DNA from: Ensifer canadensis
GTDB lineage: Bacteria; Pseudomonadota; Alphaproteobacteria; Rhizobiales; Rhizobiaceae
Reading direction: 5' to 3'
Assembly: GCF_017488845.2 (NCBI RefSeq)
Contig: NZ_CP083370.1
Location: forward strand, 558,001 to 622,000
DNA: 64,000 nucleotides
The translations under genes were made by a program, and so were the position numbers. The notes under the pieces were generated by a model. That model worked only from the letters and a program-made list of their open reading frames with translations, did no database searches and was not told the DNA's origin. This document shows positions 17,814-29,338 of the stretch, piece by piece (the stretch's first letter is position 1; each line of letters starts with the position of its first letter).

Positions 17814-18632
17814 ATGGCTCAGGCATCGGGTTTGATGAAGGGCAAGCGTGGCGTCATCATGGGCGTCGCGAACAACCGTTCGATTGCATGGGGGATCGCG
17901 AAGTCCATCCATGGCCAGGGCGGCGAAGTTGCTCTGACCTATCAGGGTGATGCACTGAAGAAGCGCGTCGAGCCGCTCTTGGCGGAAATCGACGGTTTCA
18001 TGGCCGGCCACTGCGATGTCAGCGACGAAGCCACCATCGACGAGGTTTTCTCGACGCTTGAAAAGCACTGGGGCAAGATCGACTTCGTCGTTCACGCGAT
18101 CGGTTTCTCCGACAAGGACGAACTGACCGGGCGCTACGTCGACACGTCGCCGGAAAACTTCGCCAAGACGATGCAGATCTCGGTCTATTCCTTCACCTCG
18201 GTCGCCCGGCGCGCTGAAAAGCTGATGACGGACGGCGGCTCGATGCTGACGCTGACGTACTACGGCGCCGAAAAGGTCATGCCGAACTACAACGTCATGG
18301 GTGTCGCCAAGGCCGCGCTCGAAGCGAGCGTCAAATACCTGGCGGTCGACCTTGGCCCGAAGAACATCCGCGTCAATGCGATCTCTGCCGGCCCGATCAA
18401 GACACTGGCCGCCTCCGGTATCGGCGACTTCCGCTACATCCTGAAGTGGAACGAGTACAACGCACCGCTGCGTCGCACCGTCACCATCGAGGAAGTCGGC
18501 GATGTCGGCCTCTACATGCTGTCCGACCTGTCGCGCTCGGTCACGGGTGAGGTTCACCACGCCGACAGCGGCTACCATGTCGTCGGCATGAAGGCGGTAG
18601 ACGCTCCGGATATCTCCGTCATCAAGGATTGA
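17814..18632 (+). CDS. fabI: Enoyl-[acyl-carrier-protein] reductase (NADH) FabI
   Basis: Catalyses the last reduction of each fatty-acid elongation cycle. 272 residues with the Rossmann-like start KGKRGVIMGVANNRSIAWGI and the FabI catalytic Tyr-x6-Tyr-x6-Lys signature in YYGAEKVMPNYNVMGVAKAA. NAISAGPIKTLAASGI follows. Start ATG 17814 follows GGGGACA 5 nt upstream. About 205 bp separate it from the J-domain gene, enough for its own promoter. It is followed 49 bp later by a histidine phosphatase gene. Confidence 0.96.
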   Translation: MAQASGLMKGKRGVIMGVANNRSIAWGIAKSIHGQGGEVALTYQGDALKKRVEPLLAEIDGFMAGHCDVSDEATIDEVFSTLEKHWGKIDFVVHAIGFSDKDELTGRYVDTSPENFAKTMQISVYSFTSVARRAEKLMTDGGSMLTLTYYGAEKVMPNYNVMGVAKAALEASVKYLAVDLGPKNIRVNAISAGPIKTLAASGIGDFRYILKWNEYNAPLRRTVTIEEVGDVGLYMLSDLSRSVTGEVHHADSGYHVVGMKAVDAPDISVIKD

Positions 18633-18681
18633 TCGGCGCCGCCGACCGGCCCGAACAGCCTCCTGCCCGGAGCGAAATGTT

Positions 18682-19266
18682 GTGCTGATCTATGTGATCC
18701 GTCACGGACAAACGGACTGGAATGCGGAAAGCCGCCTCCAGGGGCAGAAGGACATCCCTCTCAACGATACCGGCCGCCAGCAGGCGACCGGAAACGGGCT
18801 TGCGCTTGGTGCCATCCTCGGCGCCGACGCCGCGCAGTTCGACTTCGTCGCGAGCCCCCTCGGTCGCACCCGCGAAACGATGGAGCGCCTTCGCCGGGCC
18901 ATGGGTCTTGATCCCACCGCTTACCGCACCGACGACCGGCTGAAGGAAGTCTCCTTCGGCGATTGGGAAGGTTTTACGCTACCGGAGCTGAAACGGTCCG
19001 TGCCGGAGCGCATCGCCGAGCGACGCAAAGTGAAATGGGATTTCATCCCGCCCGGCAATGATGCCGAAAGCTACGAGATCCTGTCCTGGCGGATTGCCGC
19101 ATGGCTCAAGGACGTGAGCAAGCCGACGGTCTGCGTCAGCCATGGCGGCGTCATCCGTGCGCTGTTCAAGCTTTTTGGTGAGATGGACGAAGATGAGGCG
19201 GCTTCTGCTGCCATCCCGCAGGATCGTCTGTTGCGGATTGCCGGAAATTCCATCGGCTGGATCTGA
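18682..19266 (+). CDS. Histidine phosphatase family protein (phosphoglycerate mutase-like)
   Basis: 194 residues starting at GTG 18682 with GGAG about 10 nt upstream. The phosphoacceptor motif is VIRHGQTDWN (H8) and the second catalytic His is in VSHGGVIRAL. The branch is the cofactor-dependent mutase/phosphatase fold, like GpmB or CobC, and the real substrate is not evident; annotated phosphoglycerate mutases of this size are often phosphatases. Same strand as fabI and probably co-transcribed. Confidence 0.87.
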   Translation: MLIYVIRHGQTDWNAESRLQGQKDIPLNDTGRQQATGNGLALGAILGADAAQFDFVASPLGRTRETMERLRRAMGLDPTAYRTDDRLKEVSFGDWEGFTLPELKRSVPERIAERRKVKWDFIPPGNDAESYEILSWRIAAWLKDVSKPTVCVSHGGVIRALFKLFGEMDEDEAASAAIPQDRLLRIAGNSIGWI

Positions 19267-19303
19267 GGCTTCCGTCCTGAACGGACCGGTAGAAATGCTC
19301 TAC

Positions 19304-19364
19304 CTTTTTGTTTCCACGCATTTCCTGACGGAAAACCGCTTCGCACCTTTCCTGGAAAGCTCTG
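19304..19364 (+). repeat. Intergenic repeat, family 2 copy B
   Basis: The second copy of the element at 15049, in the same orientation: CACGCATTTCC, GACGGAAAACCGCTTCGCAC and TTTCCTGGAAAGCTCTGA. It lies after the histidine phosphatase gene, between convergent genes. The family therefore favours gene ends. Confidence 0.65.
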
Positions 19365-19423
19365 ACGAAGCCGGGTCAGCACACCCGCCCCTCAAGGGGC
19401 GGGACTTGGGTTCTTAAATAGTC

Positions 19424-19684
19424 TTACTGAACGATTTCCAGATCGTTGATCACGCGCTTGCCGTCGACCTCAGTGTAGAACACGAGAACTTTGACGCCGG
19501 CGGTGAGACCTTCAAAATTGAATTCTTCAGGCGCCTGATAGCTTTTGCCGTCGTCGAGCTGAAGGCTGAGGCGATCGGTATCGACCCCGGTAATAACGGC
19601 CTCTACATCGGCACTTTCGGCAACGGCCGACAAAGGCGCAAGCAAGCCGGCGGTAGCCATGAGCGCGGCAATGACAAAACGCAT
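19424..19684 (-). CDS. DUF1344 small periplasmic protein
   Basis: 86 residues from ATG 19684 (MRFVIAALMATAGLL). A cleavable signal peptide of about 22 residues ends at AVAES. The mature part is a small beta-rich domain (VEAVITGVDTDRLSLQLDDG, FNFEGLTAGVKVLVFYTE). Members are common in rhizobia and have no known function. A longer frame reading back to 19849 lacks character and was not used. Divergent from the large GGDEF-EAL gene. Confidence 0.8.
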   Translation of the reverse strand: MRFVIAALMATAGLLAPLSAVAESADVEAVITGVDTDRLSLQLDDGKSYQAPEEFNFEGLTAGVKVLVFYTEVDGKRVINDLEIVQ

Positions 19685-19854
19685 CTTTCTTGCCCTTTTC
19701 AATGTATCTGCGATTATTCTTGTCATCACCCTTTGATCCCCGATTGTGGCAAAAATTGCCTTGCACCGTAGCTTTTGACAGGCTTTCCCTCCATTTCGGG
19801 GATGCCCGGCCGGTTGATGGAGACTGAACGCCAAACGTGCAGTTTTCAAGCATT

Positions 19855-19873
19855 CCGCCGGCTGAGCCGGCGG
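19855..19873. other. GC-rich hairpin in divergent promoter region
   Basis: CCGCCGGC, a 3-nt loop TGA and GCCGGCGG form a perfect 8-bp stem. No T-run follows. It lies in the roughly 300-bp region between DUF1344 and the GGDEF-EAL gene and could influence either leader. Confidence 0.5.
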
Positions 19874-19981
19874 TGCATCAGCACTGTATCCCCATGAATT
19901 GTAGGGTTTTCCAAAGAAATGTGACGAAAGCCAATCTTAAGACTCGATCGCTACCTTCGGTTGGGGATCGAGGGGAATAGA

Positions 19982-22900
19982 GTGAAGATTGTTGACGTTC
20001 TGCGCCAACGCATTCGGGCGGCAGCCAGATTTGCGAAACCGTCGCTGATACCGGCCGCCATCGCGGGCATCGTCGTCTTTAGCGGCGGCCATGTCTATGA
20101 GCGCCAAAACCGCGAAAACGCCCGCAGTGATCTCAGGATCGACGTCGAGAATGAACTGAACCTCATTGCCAATCGCCTCCAGTCGGAGGTCAATACCAAT
20201 ATTGCGGCCCTCAACGGTTTCGCCAACAGCATTGGTGTCCATCCCGAGATGACCGCCGATGATTTCACCATCATGTCGACCAAATTGCTGCTGCAGAATC
20301 CGCAAATGGTGCGTGCGTCGGCGGCCCCGGGCGGCGTTGTTCGCATCGCCTTTCCGCGCGAAAGCCAGCAATGGTTCGTCGGCACCGACTTCAACAAATT
20401 CGGGGCGACTCGCCGCGCCGTTGAGCGCGCATCGTCCACGGTAAAACCGGTCATGATCGGGCCGATCCGTTTGCCGAGCGGGCGCAACGGCTTTGAACTC
20501 TTCCTGCCGGTCTTCGCCAAGATCCAGGGGCGCATGGAGCGATGGGGCTACGTTGAAGCAATCCTCGATGAAAGGGCTCTCTACCGATCCGCCCGCCTGC
20601 TTGAGGAAGGTGTCGAAACGCCGGAATTCACCGGCGACCACCGTCATGTCGACGTGCATCTCGCAATCCGCGACGTGTCGGAACCGGAGCGTATCCAGGA
20701 TGCCTTCTTCGGTGACGACAGTGTGTTTCGAATGGCACCGGCCAAACGCCAGCTCACTCTGCCTGGTGGTGTCTGGGAGTTGGCGGCGACACCGATCGGC
20801 GGCTGGGAAAAGTTGCCCCAAAACAGCAGGGACCTGCGCTTGGCGATCGCGGCGGCGGTCGCCGTCGTTGTCATTCCTATTCTGCTGGCCGGCGGGCTGG
20901 TCAACGAGCGCCAGCGCAACATCGCCAAGCTCCGGGCGCGCGAAGGCGAGGTGATGACGCTTTCGCATCGTCTCAACCTGGCGCTCGAAGCTTCCAAGAT
21001 CGGCATATGGGAGATCGACCAGGCCACGCAGGAGCGCTCCTGGGACGATCGCATGTTCCATCTGCATGGGCTTACGGTCCATGATGACGAGCCGACCTAC
21101 GATGAATGGCGCTCGACCGTGCACCCGGATGATGTCGGTATCGCCGCCAACGCGCTCTTCCGCAGCCTTGATGAGGGCCTGGAGTACCGCTCGCAGTATC
21201 GGGTCGTGCTGGCCGACGACAGCATACGCCATATCCGCAATGTCGGCTCCGGCCATCAGGGGGTTGATGGCCGGTCCAAGATCACCGGCATCAGCTGGGA
21301 TGTCACCGATGACGTGCTCAAGAATGAAAGGCTTGGGGCTGCCAAGGCCCAGGTTGACCAGCAGAACCTGGAGCTCGAGCAGGCCCTCATGGGGCTTTAC
21401 GAGCGCGAGCAGGATCTGGAAAAGCTGTCGCGTCGGCTCGATCTGGCGCTCGACAGCTATCGCTGCGGCATGTGGGAAGCGGATCTCGACAGCAACGTCA
21501 CCTATTGGGACGAGCGCATGCACCAGCTCTACGGGTTGGTCTACACCGACGGCGCAACGAACGAAGCGACATGGCTCAACGCGCTGCATCCCGACGATCG
21601 CGGATCCGCGCTATCGGCGGTCAACACGGCGATCGGCGCGCGCGAAACCATCGGCGCGCGCGAAACCTATGTACACCAGGCCCGCGTGGTGCTGACGGAG
21701 GGCGCTGTCCGCCACATTCGTTCGGTCGGCAAATTGCATGTCTCGCCGGAGGGGCGCAGGAAACTGGTCGGCATCGCGCTTGATGTGACCGACGACGTGG
21801 TGATGACCGAGCAATTGCGCGCCGCCAAGGCGATGGCCGACGCCAAGAATGCCGAGCTCGAACAGGCACGCATCCGCATCGAGCACAATTCGCTGCACGA
21901 TCCGCTGACGGGCCTGGGCAATCGCCGGATGCTGGACAAGGCGCTTGAGCGTCTGACCGGCCAGAACACCGATGCGCTCCAGAGCATTGCCATCCTTCAC
22001 ATCGACCTCGACCGTTTCAAGCAGATCAACGACACGCTCGGCCATGCGGCCGGCGATGCGATGCTGGTTCATGCGTCGGAGATCCTGCGTTCCAACATGG
22101 CGCCGGGTGACATGGTGGCGCGCATCGGGGGCGACGAATTCGTCGTCGTCGTCACCGGCGCGCCGGGCGCTGCCGAACTTGCGGCGCTCTGCGATCGGAT
22201 CATCGCGGAAATGCGCCAGCCCGTCGATTACAACGGATTTCCCTGTCGCTTCGGCGTCAGCATCGGCGTCGCCGTGGCCCGCCAGGCGCATGCCGACGCA
22301 CGCAAGCTGCTGGTCAATGCCGACATGGCGCTCTACCGGGCGAAGGAAAACGGCCGCAACCGCTATCAGTTCTTTACCCAGATGCTCCAGGCTGAAGTCG
22401 TCACCGCCAAGCGCGTCGCCGATGAAATCCTCGAAGGCATCGAGCGCGACGAGTTCGTGCCCTGGTACCAGCCGCAGTTCGACGCCTCGACATTGGCACT
22501 CTCCGGTGTGGAAGCGCTCATCCGCTGGCGCCATCCGCGCCAGGGCATTCTGACGCCGGACAAGTTCCTGGCGATCGCCGATGAACTGAACGTCACCGCG
22601 GCGCTTGACCGCCTCGTCCTGGAGAAATCGCTGGCCGACCAGATGCGATGGGCGGCTGCCGGTCTGCGGGTGCCGAAGATCTCCGTCAATGTCTCGGCCA
22701 AGCGCCTGCAGGACGAGCGGCTACTCGCCTCGCTCGAAGGCTTGAGCATCGTGCCGGGGCAGATTTCCTTCGAGCTGGTGGAGTCGATCTTCCTCGATGA
22801 AAGCGACGACATCGTCACCGCCAATATCGAGGGTATCAAGAAGCTCGGTATCGACATCGAGATCGACGATTTCGGCACGGGCCATACGTCTATCGTCAGC

Positions 22901-23179
22901 CTGCTCAAGATCAAGCCGAAGCGGTTGAAGATCGACCGGCAGCTCGTGGTCCCGGTTCTCGGCGCCCGCACCGAACAGGCGATGATCCGGTCGATCATCG
23001 ATATCGCTCGCTCGCTCGGCATCGAGACGGTGGCAGAAGGGGTCGAGACCATGGCACATGCCGAGATGCTCGGCATTCTCGGCTGCGATCTGCTGCAGGG
23101 CTATGCCTTCTCGAAGCCGCTGAGCGCAGAGAACTTCTTGGCATTTGCGACAGATCGGGGGTTGAGACTCGCTTCCTGA
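19982..23179 (+). CDS. CHASE-PAS-PAS-GGDEF-EAL cyclic-di-GMP signalling protein
   Basis: 1065-residue membrane receptor starting at GTG 19982 with GAGGGGAA upstream; a TTG at 19961 is less likely. Order: TM1 near 20-35, periplasmic CHASE-like sensor to about 285, TM2 in LAIAAAVAVVVIPILLAG, two PAS_3 domains (LALEASKIGIWEIDQ and LALDSYRCGMWEADL), GGDEF at 716-720 (RIGGDEFVVVV) and EAL at 844-846 (GVEALIRWRHP). The EAL domain keeps ELVES and IDDFGTG. Both synthase and phosphodiesterase sites look intact. The second PAS contains a perfect 18-bp tandem duplication. No neighbour suggests the ligand. Confidence 0.92.
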   Translation: MKIVDVLRQRIRAAARFAKPSLIPAAIAGIVVFSGGHVYERQNRENARSDLRIDVENELNLIANRLQSEVNTNIAALNGFANSIGVHPEMTADDFTIMSTKLLLQNPQMVRASAAPGGVVRIAFPRESQQWFVGTDFNKFGATRRAVERASSTVKPVMIGPIRLPSGRNGFELFLPVFAKIQGRMERWGYVEAILDERALYRSARLLEEGVETPEFTGDHRHVDVHLAIRDVSEPERIQDAFFGDDSVFRMAPAKRQLTLPGGVWELAATPIGGWEKLPQNSRDLRLAIAAAVAVVVIPILLAGGLVNERQRNIAKLRAREGEVMTLSHRLNLALEASKIGIWEIDQATQERSWDDRMFHLHGLTVHDDEPTYDEWRSTVHPDDVGIAANALFRSLDEGLEYRSQYRVVLADDSIRHIRNVGSGHQGVDGRSKITGISWDVTDDVLKNERLGAAKAQVDQQNLELEQALMGLYEREQDLEKLSRRLDLALDSYRCGMWEADLDSNVTYWDERMHQLYGLVYTDGATNEATWLNALHPDDRGSALSAVNTAIGARETIGARETYVHQARVVLTEGAVRHIRSVGKLHVSPEGRRKLVGIALDVTDDVVMTEQLRAAKAMADAKNAELEQARIRIEHNSLHDPLTGLGNRRMLDKALERLTGQNTDALQSIAILHIDLDRFKQINDTLGHAAGDAMLVHASEILRSNMAPGDMVARIGGDEFVVVVTGAPGAAELAALCDRIIAEMRQPVDYNGFPCRFGVSIGVAVARQAHADARKLLVNADMALYRAKENGRNRYQFFTQMLQAEVVTAKRVADEILEGIERDEFVPWYQPQFDASTLALSGVEALIRWRHPRQGILTPDKFLAIADELNVTAALDRLVLEKSLADQMRWAAAGLRVPKISVNVSAKRLQDERLLASLEGLSIVPGQISFELVESIFLDESDDIVTANIEGIKKLGIDIEIDDFGTGHTSIVSLLKIKPKRLKIDRQLVVPVLGARTEQAMIRSIIDIARSLGIETVAEGVETMAHAEMLGILGCDLLQGYAFSKPLSAENFLAFATDRGLRLAS

Positions 23180-23353
23180 GGCGCTTGCAAATTCCCGATA
23201 TATGTCCCGCAAAATTATGCCGCGGTTTCGCGCGACACGCCCAGGAACAAGAGAACTGAAGCGCAACGGGTTGATCTGAAAGATCGCGACGTGCCTAAGC
23301 GGTGGTCGGAAAGACTTCCCCCTGTCCCGGCTTTGCACTAAGAGAGGGGCGCC

Positions 23354-23372
23354 CGTACATGAAACATGTACG
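23354..23372. promoter_or_regulatory. Perfect 8-3-8 palindrome upstream of aroC
   Basis: CGTACATG-AAA-CATGTACG. It lies 29 bp before the aroC start codon, in a 222-bp intergenic region, so it is well placed as an operator or as a hairpin in the leader. No regulator family can be named from it. Confidence 0.55.
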
Positions 23373-23401
23373 TCCGTTGCTTCTCAGAGTTCGGTTGCCT
23401 T

Positions 23402-24502
23402 ATGTCGCACAATACCTTCGGTCACCTCTTCCGCGTCACCACCTGGGGCGAAAGCCACGGCCCGGCGCTTGGCTGTGTGGTGGACGGCTGCCCCCCCGGC
23501 ATTCGTTTCACGCTCGGCGAACTTCAGGCCTGGCTCGACAAGCGCAAACCCGGCCAGTCACGCTTCGTCACGCAGCGCCGTGAGGACGATCTCGTCAAGG
23601 TTCTCTCCGGTGTGATGCTGGATGAGGACGGTGAGACGATGATTTCCACCGGCACACCGATCTCGATGCTGATCGAAAACACCGACCAGCGTTCGAAGGA
23701 TTATTCGGAGATCTCCAAGCGTTATCGCCCGGGGCATGCCGACTACACCTACGACGTCAAATACGGTATTCGCGATTACCGCGGTGGCGGCCGTTCGTCG
23801 GCGCGCGAAACGGCGGCGCGCGTTGCTGCCGGCGGCATCGCCCGCAAGGTGGTGCCGGGGCTGGTCGTGCGCGCTGCACTCGTCCAGATCGGCAAGCACA
23901 AGATCGACCGCGCCAACTGGGATTGGGCCGAGGTCAACAACAATCCGTTCTTTGCGCCGGACCCGGCGATCGTGCCCGTCTGGGAGGCATATCTGGATGG
24001 CATCCGCAAGTCCGGCTCGTCCATCGGCGCCGTCGTCGAAGTGGTGGCCGAGGGCGTGCCGGCCGGCATCGGTGCGCCGATCTACGCCAAGCTCGACCAG
24101 GACATCGCTGCAAACCTGATGTCGATCAACGCCGTCAAGGGTGTCGAGATCGGCAACGGCTTTGGCGCCGCCGAAATTACCGGCGAGGAAAATGCCGACG
24201 AGATGCGCATCGGCGAAGACGGCAAGCCGGTCTTCCTGTCCAACAATGCCGGCGGCATCCTTGGCGGCATTTCGACCGGCCAGCCGGTCATCGCCCGCTT
24301 TGCGATCAAGCCGACTTCTTCTATCCTCACCGAGCGTCGTTCGATCGACAGTGACGGTAACGAGGTGGATGTGCGCACCAAGGGACGTCATGACCCCTGT
24401 GTCGGCATCCGCGCCGTGCCGATCGGCGAGGCAATGGTTGCCTGCACGATTGCGGATCACTACCTGCGTGACCGCGGCCAGACCGGCCGGCTTACTGCAT
24501 AA
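23402..24502 (+). CDS. aroC: Chorismate synthase
   Basis: Converts 5-enolpyruvylshikimate 3-phosphate to chorismate with reduced FMN, the last shared step of aromatic synthesis. 366 residues from ATG 23402 ([18 protein letters not shown]). Family signatures: [18 protein letters not shown], the [20 protein letters not shown] segment and [16 protein letters not shown]. An upstream in-frame ATG at 23366 gives unconserved residues and lies inside the palindrome. It precedes ribB by 113 bp, with a repeat element between. Confidence 0.97.
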   Translation: MSHNTFGHLFRVTTWGESHGPALGCVVDGCPPGIRFTLGELQAWLDKRKPGQSRFVTQRREDDLVKVLSGVMLDEDGETMISTGTPISMLIENTDQRSKDYSEISKRYRPGHADYTYDVKYGIRDYRGGGRSSARETAARVAAGGIARKVVPGLVVRAALVQIGKHKIDRANWDWAEVNNNPFFAPDPAIVPVWEAYLDGIRKSGSSIGAVVEVVAEGVPAGIGAPIYAKLDQDIAANLMSINAVKGVEIGNGFGAAEITGEENADEMRIGEDGKPVFLSNNAGGILGGISTGQPVIARFAIKPTSSILTERRSIDSDGNEVDVRTKGRHDPCVGIRAVPIGEAMVACTIADHYLRDRGQTGRLTA

Positions 24503-24503
24503 C

Positions 24504-24597
24504 TCCTTAAATCGGGATCGATTTAAGGGCAAAATTATGCAGCAACTCAAAGTGTTACGGCGACCCTTGCGCTCCTAGACAGGCGCGCCGCTGTAAG
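24504..24597. repeat. RIME-like mosaic repeat between aroC and ribB
   Basis: The first palindrome is CCTTAAATC...GATTTAAGG, followed by ATGCAGCAACTCAAAGTG and a second, degenerate GCGCTCC/GGCGCG hairpin ending CGCTGTAA. It matches the copies at 46489 (same orientation) and 33807 and 62420 (inverted). Confidence 0.75.
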
Positions 24598-24615
24598 TAA
24601 TTCGGGAAGAACAAG

Positions 24616-25716
24616 ATGTCCTATGACCAGAAGCGTGTCGTTGATGCCATCCGTGCCTTCGAAGCCGGCGAGATTGTCGTCGTCACCGACGATGGCGGCC
24701 GTGAGAACGAAGGCGACCTGATCGTCGCCGCGGTCCATTGCACGCCGGAGAAAATGGCCTTCATCGTGCGCCACACCTCGGGCATCGTCTGCACGCCGAT
24801 GCCGCGCGAAGAGGCAAAGCGCCTCAATCTCAATGCCATGGTGGCAGAGAACGACTCGGCGCACACCACCGCCTTTACCGTCTCGGTCGACTTCAAACAC
24901 GGCACGACAACCGGCATCTCCGCTGACGATCGCACGCTGACGGTGCGCAACCTTGCCAACCCCAATGTCGGCCCGACCGATTTTGTGCGGCCGGGCCACA
25001 TCTTCCCGCTGGTTGCCCGCGAAGGCGGCGTTCTGATGCGCTCGGGCCACACGGAGGCGGCCGTCGATCTCTGCAAGCTCGCAAGCCTGCCGCCGATCGG
25101 CGTCATCTGCGAACTGGTCAATGACGACGGTACCGTCACGCGCGGCCCGCAGGTCAGCGCGTTTGCCGAAAAGCACGGTTTGAAGCAGGTTTCCGTCGCC
25201 GACCTGATCGCCTACCGTCAGCGCAAGGAAACGCTGATCGAGCAGGGCGGTTCGTTCGACATCGAGACACCCTACGGCATGGCCAAGGGACATTCCTACT
25301 CGCTCCCCTGGGATCCGATGCAACACCTCGCCGTCGTCTTCGGCGACATCCGCGACGGCGTCGACATTCCGGTTCGCCTGCACCTTGAAAATGTCGGTGC
25401 CGACGTTTTCGGCAAGGACTGCCAGATCGACCGGATCATGAAGCGCATGGCCGAAGAGGGCAGGGGCGTCATCGTCTATCTGCGCGAAGGCTCGGTCGGC
25501 GTCGGCGTGTCGCAGACCGCCCGCAAGGGCAAGCATGAACGCGAAGCCCATGACGAGGCGCAGGCTCGTGAAAGCGAGTGGCTGGAGATCGGCCTCGGCG
25601 CACAGATTCTGAAGGATCTCGGCATCAGCTCCATCCGGCTCATCGCCTCACGCGAGCGCCACTATGTCGGCCTCGAAGGCTTCGGCATCAAGATCGCCGC
25701 GACAGACATCATCTGA
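24616..25716 (+). CDS. ribB: 3,4-dihydroxy-2-butanone-4-phosphate synthase with degenerate GTP-cyclohydrolase-II domain (RibBX type)
   Basis: 366 residues. The N-terminal 200 residues are a full DHBP synthase (DDGGRENEGDLI, HTSGIVC, GHTEAAVDLC), making the four-carbon riboflavin precursor from ribulose 5-phosphate. The C-terminal 160 residues align with RibA, but the zinc Cys triad is gone: the segment reads HLENVGADVFGKDCQIDRI where active RibA has Cys ligands. The second half is thus probably not a cyclohydrolase. A GGAAG site precedes ATG 24616. No FMN riboswitch was recognised in the leader. Another ribA is expected elsewhere. Confidence 0.93.
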   Translation: MSYDQKRVVDAIRAFEAGEIVVVTDDGGRENEGDLIVAAVHCTPEKMAFIVRHTSGIVCTPMPREEAKRLNLNAMVAENDSAHTTAFTVSVDFKHGTTTGISADDRTLTVRNLANPNVGPTDFVRPGHIFPLVAREGGVLMRSGHTEAAVDLCKLASLPPIGVICELVNDDGTVTRGPQVSAFAEKHGLKQVSVADLIAYRQRKETLIEQGGSFDIETPYGMAKGHSYSLPWDPMQHLAVVFGDIRDGVDIPVRLHLENVGADVFGKDCQIDRIMKRMAEEGRGVIVYLREGSVGVGVSQTARKGKHEREAHDEAQARESEWLEIGLGAQILKDLGISSIRLIASRERHYVGLEGFGIKIAATDII

Positions 25717-25749
25717 CGCTGAGCGATTGCACGTCTGCACACCTCGCAA

Positions 25750-25782
25750 GCCCGGACGAACATCCGGGCTTTTGCTTTTTTT
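25750..25782 (+). terminator. Intrinsic terminator after ribB
   Basis: A GCCCGGA/TCCGGGC stem with a 6-nt loop is followed by TTTTGCTTTTTTT. It is 34 bp after the ribB stop. Confidence 0.85.
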
Positions 25783-25802
25783 GCGCGGTTCTTGGTGTTC
25801 GA

Positions 25803-25834
25803 AACGAAAAAGCCGCGCACGAGGCGCGGCTTTG
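25803..25834 (-). terminator. Intrinsic terminator after the ialB-like gene
   Basis: Read on the minus strand, a GCCGCGC/GCGCGGC stem with a 5-nt loop is followed by TTTTTCG. It lies 25 bp beyond the end of the IalB-like gene and back to back with the ribB terminator. Confidence 0.8.
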
Positions 25835-25858
25835 AAAATCGGTCTGTGGCGAGTGCCA

Positions 25859-26389
25859 TCACGGCAGGGCGTCGTAGCCTTCGCCGAAGCCTTTGAGGTC
25901 GACCGGAATGCCAATGCCTTCTTCCGGCGACTGGAAGACGATGAAGGTTGCCGTCGCGCCGGAACGGAAGGTCTTCAACAGTTCGTCTTCGAGCACGACC
26001 TCGGCATAGCAGCCGTCGGAGAAGCAGCGCACGAAATAGGCGCGGCCGATATCCTTGCCGTCGACGTTGAGGCCAAGGCCGTTCGGCAACAGCACGCCGA
26101 GCGGCGCCAGAACGCGCAGGATCTTCGCCTTGCGGTCGGCGGTCTTCAGCACGACGACCGAGAGGCCGACTTCCGGCCGGTCCTCGGCGATGACGTTCTG
26201 CATCAGGGCGCATTGGTCGGTTGACGCACCTGCCGGCTGATCGCAGACGATCGACCATGCGCCATGGTTGGACTTGACCGTTCCGGGCGCGCCAGCGGGT
26301 TGTTGGGCAGCACTCGCCGTAGGAAGGGCGAGGACGGCAAATCCGAGAGCGGCAAGAGCCGACAGTCGGGAGAAAAGGGGCAGGCCCAT
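25859..26389 (-). CDS. Invasion-associated locus B (IalB) family periplasmic protein
   Basis: About 176 residues from the ATG near 26389, which has TTGAGG upstream; a second ATG 8 codons earlier is possible. A signal peptide covers the first 28 residues (ending PTASA). The mature domain has the IalB pattern: HGAWSIVCDQ, QCALMQNV, then YFVRCFSDGCYAEVVLEDELL. IalB of Bartonella affects red-cell invasion; rhizobial homologues have no known role. Monocistronic, with its own terminator. Confidence 0.85.
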   Translation of the reverse strand: MGLPLFSRLSALAALGFAVLALPTASAAQQPAGAPGTVKSNHGAWSIVCDQPAGASTDQCALMQNVIAEDRPEVGLSVVVLKTADRKAKILRVLAPLGVLLPNGLGLNVDGKDIGRAYFVRCFSDGCYAEVVLEDELLKTFRSGATATFIVFQSPEEGIGIPVDLKGFGEGYDALP

Positions 26390-26744
26390 GTAAACCTCAA
26401 AACGTCGAATCATCAGGGCTATTCTTGAAGCGCGCGGGAGAAAATGAAAAGCCCTGTGGGGTACATTCCAGCGCCATATGGCGGAAATTGGGCTCGCGGA
26501 GCGCCATTGTCGCGCTGATGTGGCGTGATAGCGCCGTCAGTGGCGCAGACCGGGACATATAAGTCGATTCGCTGGGGGTTCCGAGGGGTGCCTGTGAGAA
26601 AAGTCGCATTTGTGCAAAAATGCCGCATGGGGTTGATTGCACAGATGTTGCGGCGTTGGGCAAACTGTGGTTTGAAGCGCTGCAGTATCGCAGGGATTCT
26701 GCGTTCCGGTTTGATCCTGATCAAGCGCATTGGGGAGACATATT
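26390..26744. other. Long leader/promoter region of the cta operon
   Basis: About 355 bp between the ialB-like and ctaC genes, divergently transcribed. No convincing gene: the one short frame (26525-26755) overlaps ctaC and has no ribosome site or recognisable domain. The notable content is the FNR/FixK box at 26711-26724. Confidence 0.6.
26711..26724. promoter_or_regulatory. FNR/FixK-type box (anaerobox) before ctaC
   Basis: TTGATCCTGATCAA is a perfect match to the TTGAT-N4-ATCAA consensus of FNR, FixK and FnrN. Its centre is about 27 bp before the ctaC GTG and only 8 bp from the ribosome site GGGGAGA. This is downstream of where a promoter would usually lie, a position that favours repression under low oxygen. 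Confidence 0.7.

Positions 26745-29338
<2,594 letters not shown>

Noticed and set aside
19937-21589. Minus-strand 550-residue ORF
   Set aside because: It is the complement of the CHASE-PAS region of the c-di-GMP gene; no homology signal and no ribosome site.
24503-24615. FMN riboswitch before ribB
   Set aside because: The leader is filled by a mosaic repeat, and the conserved RFN stems were not found.
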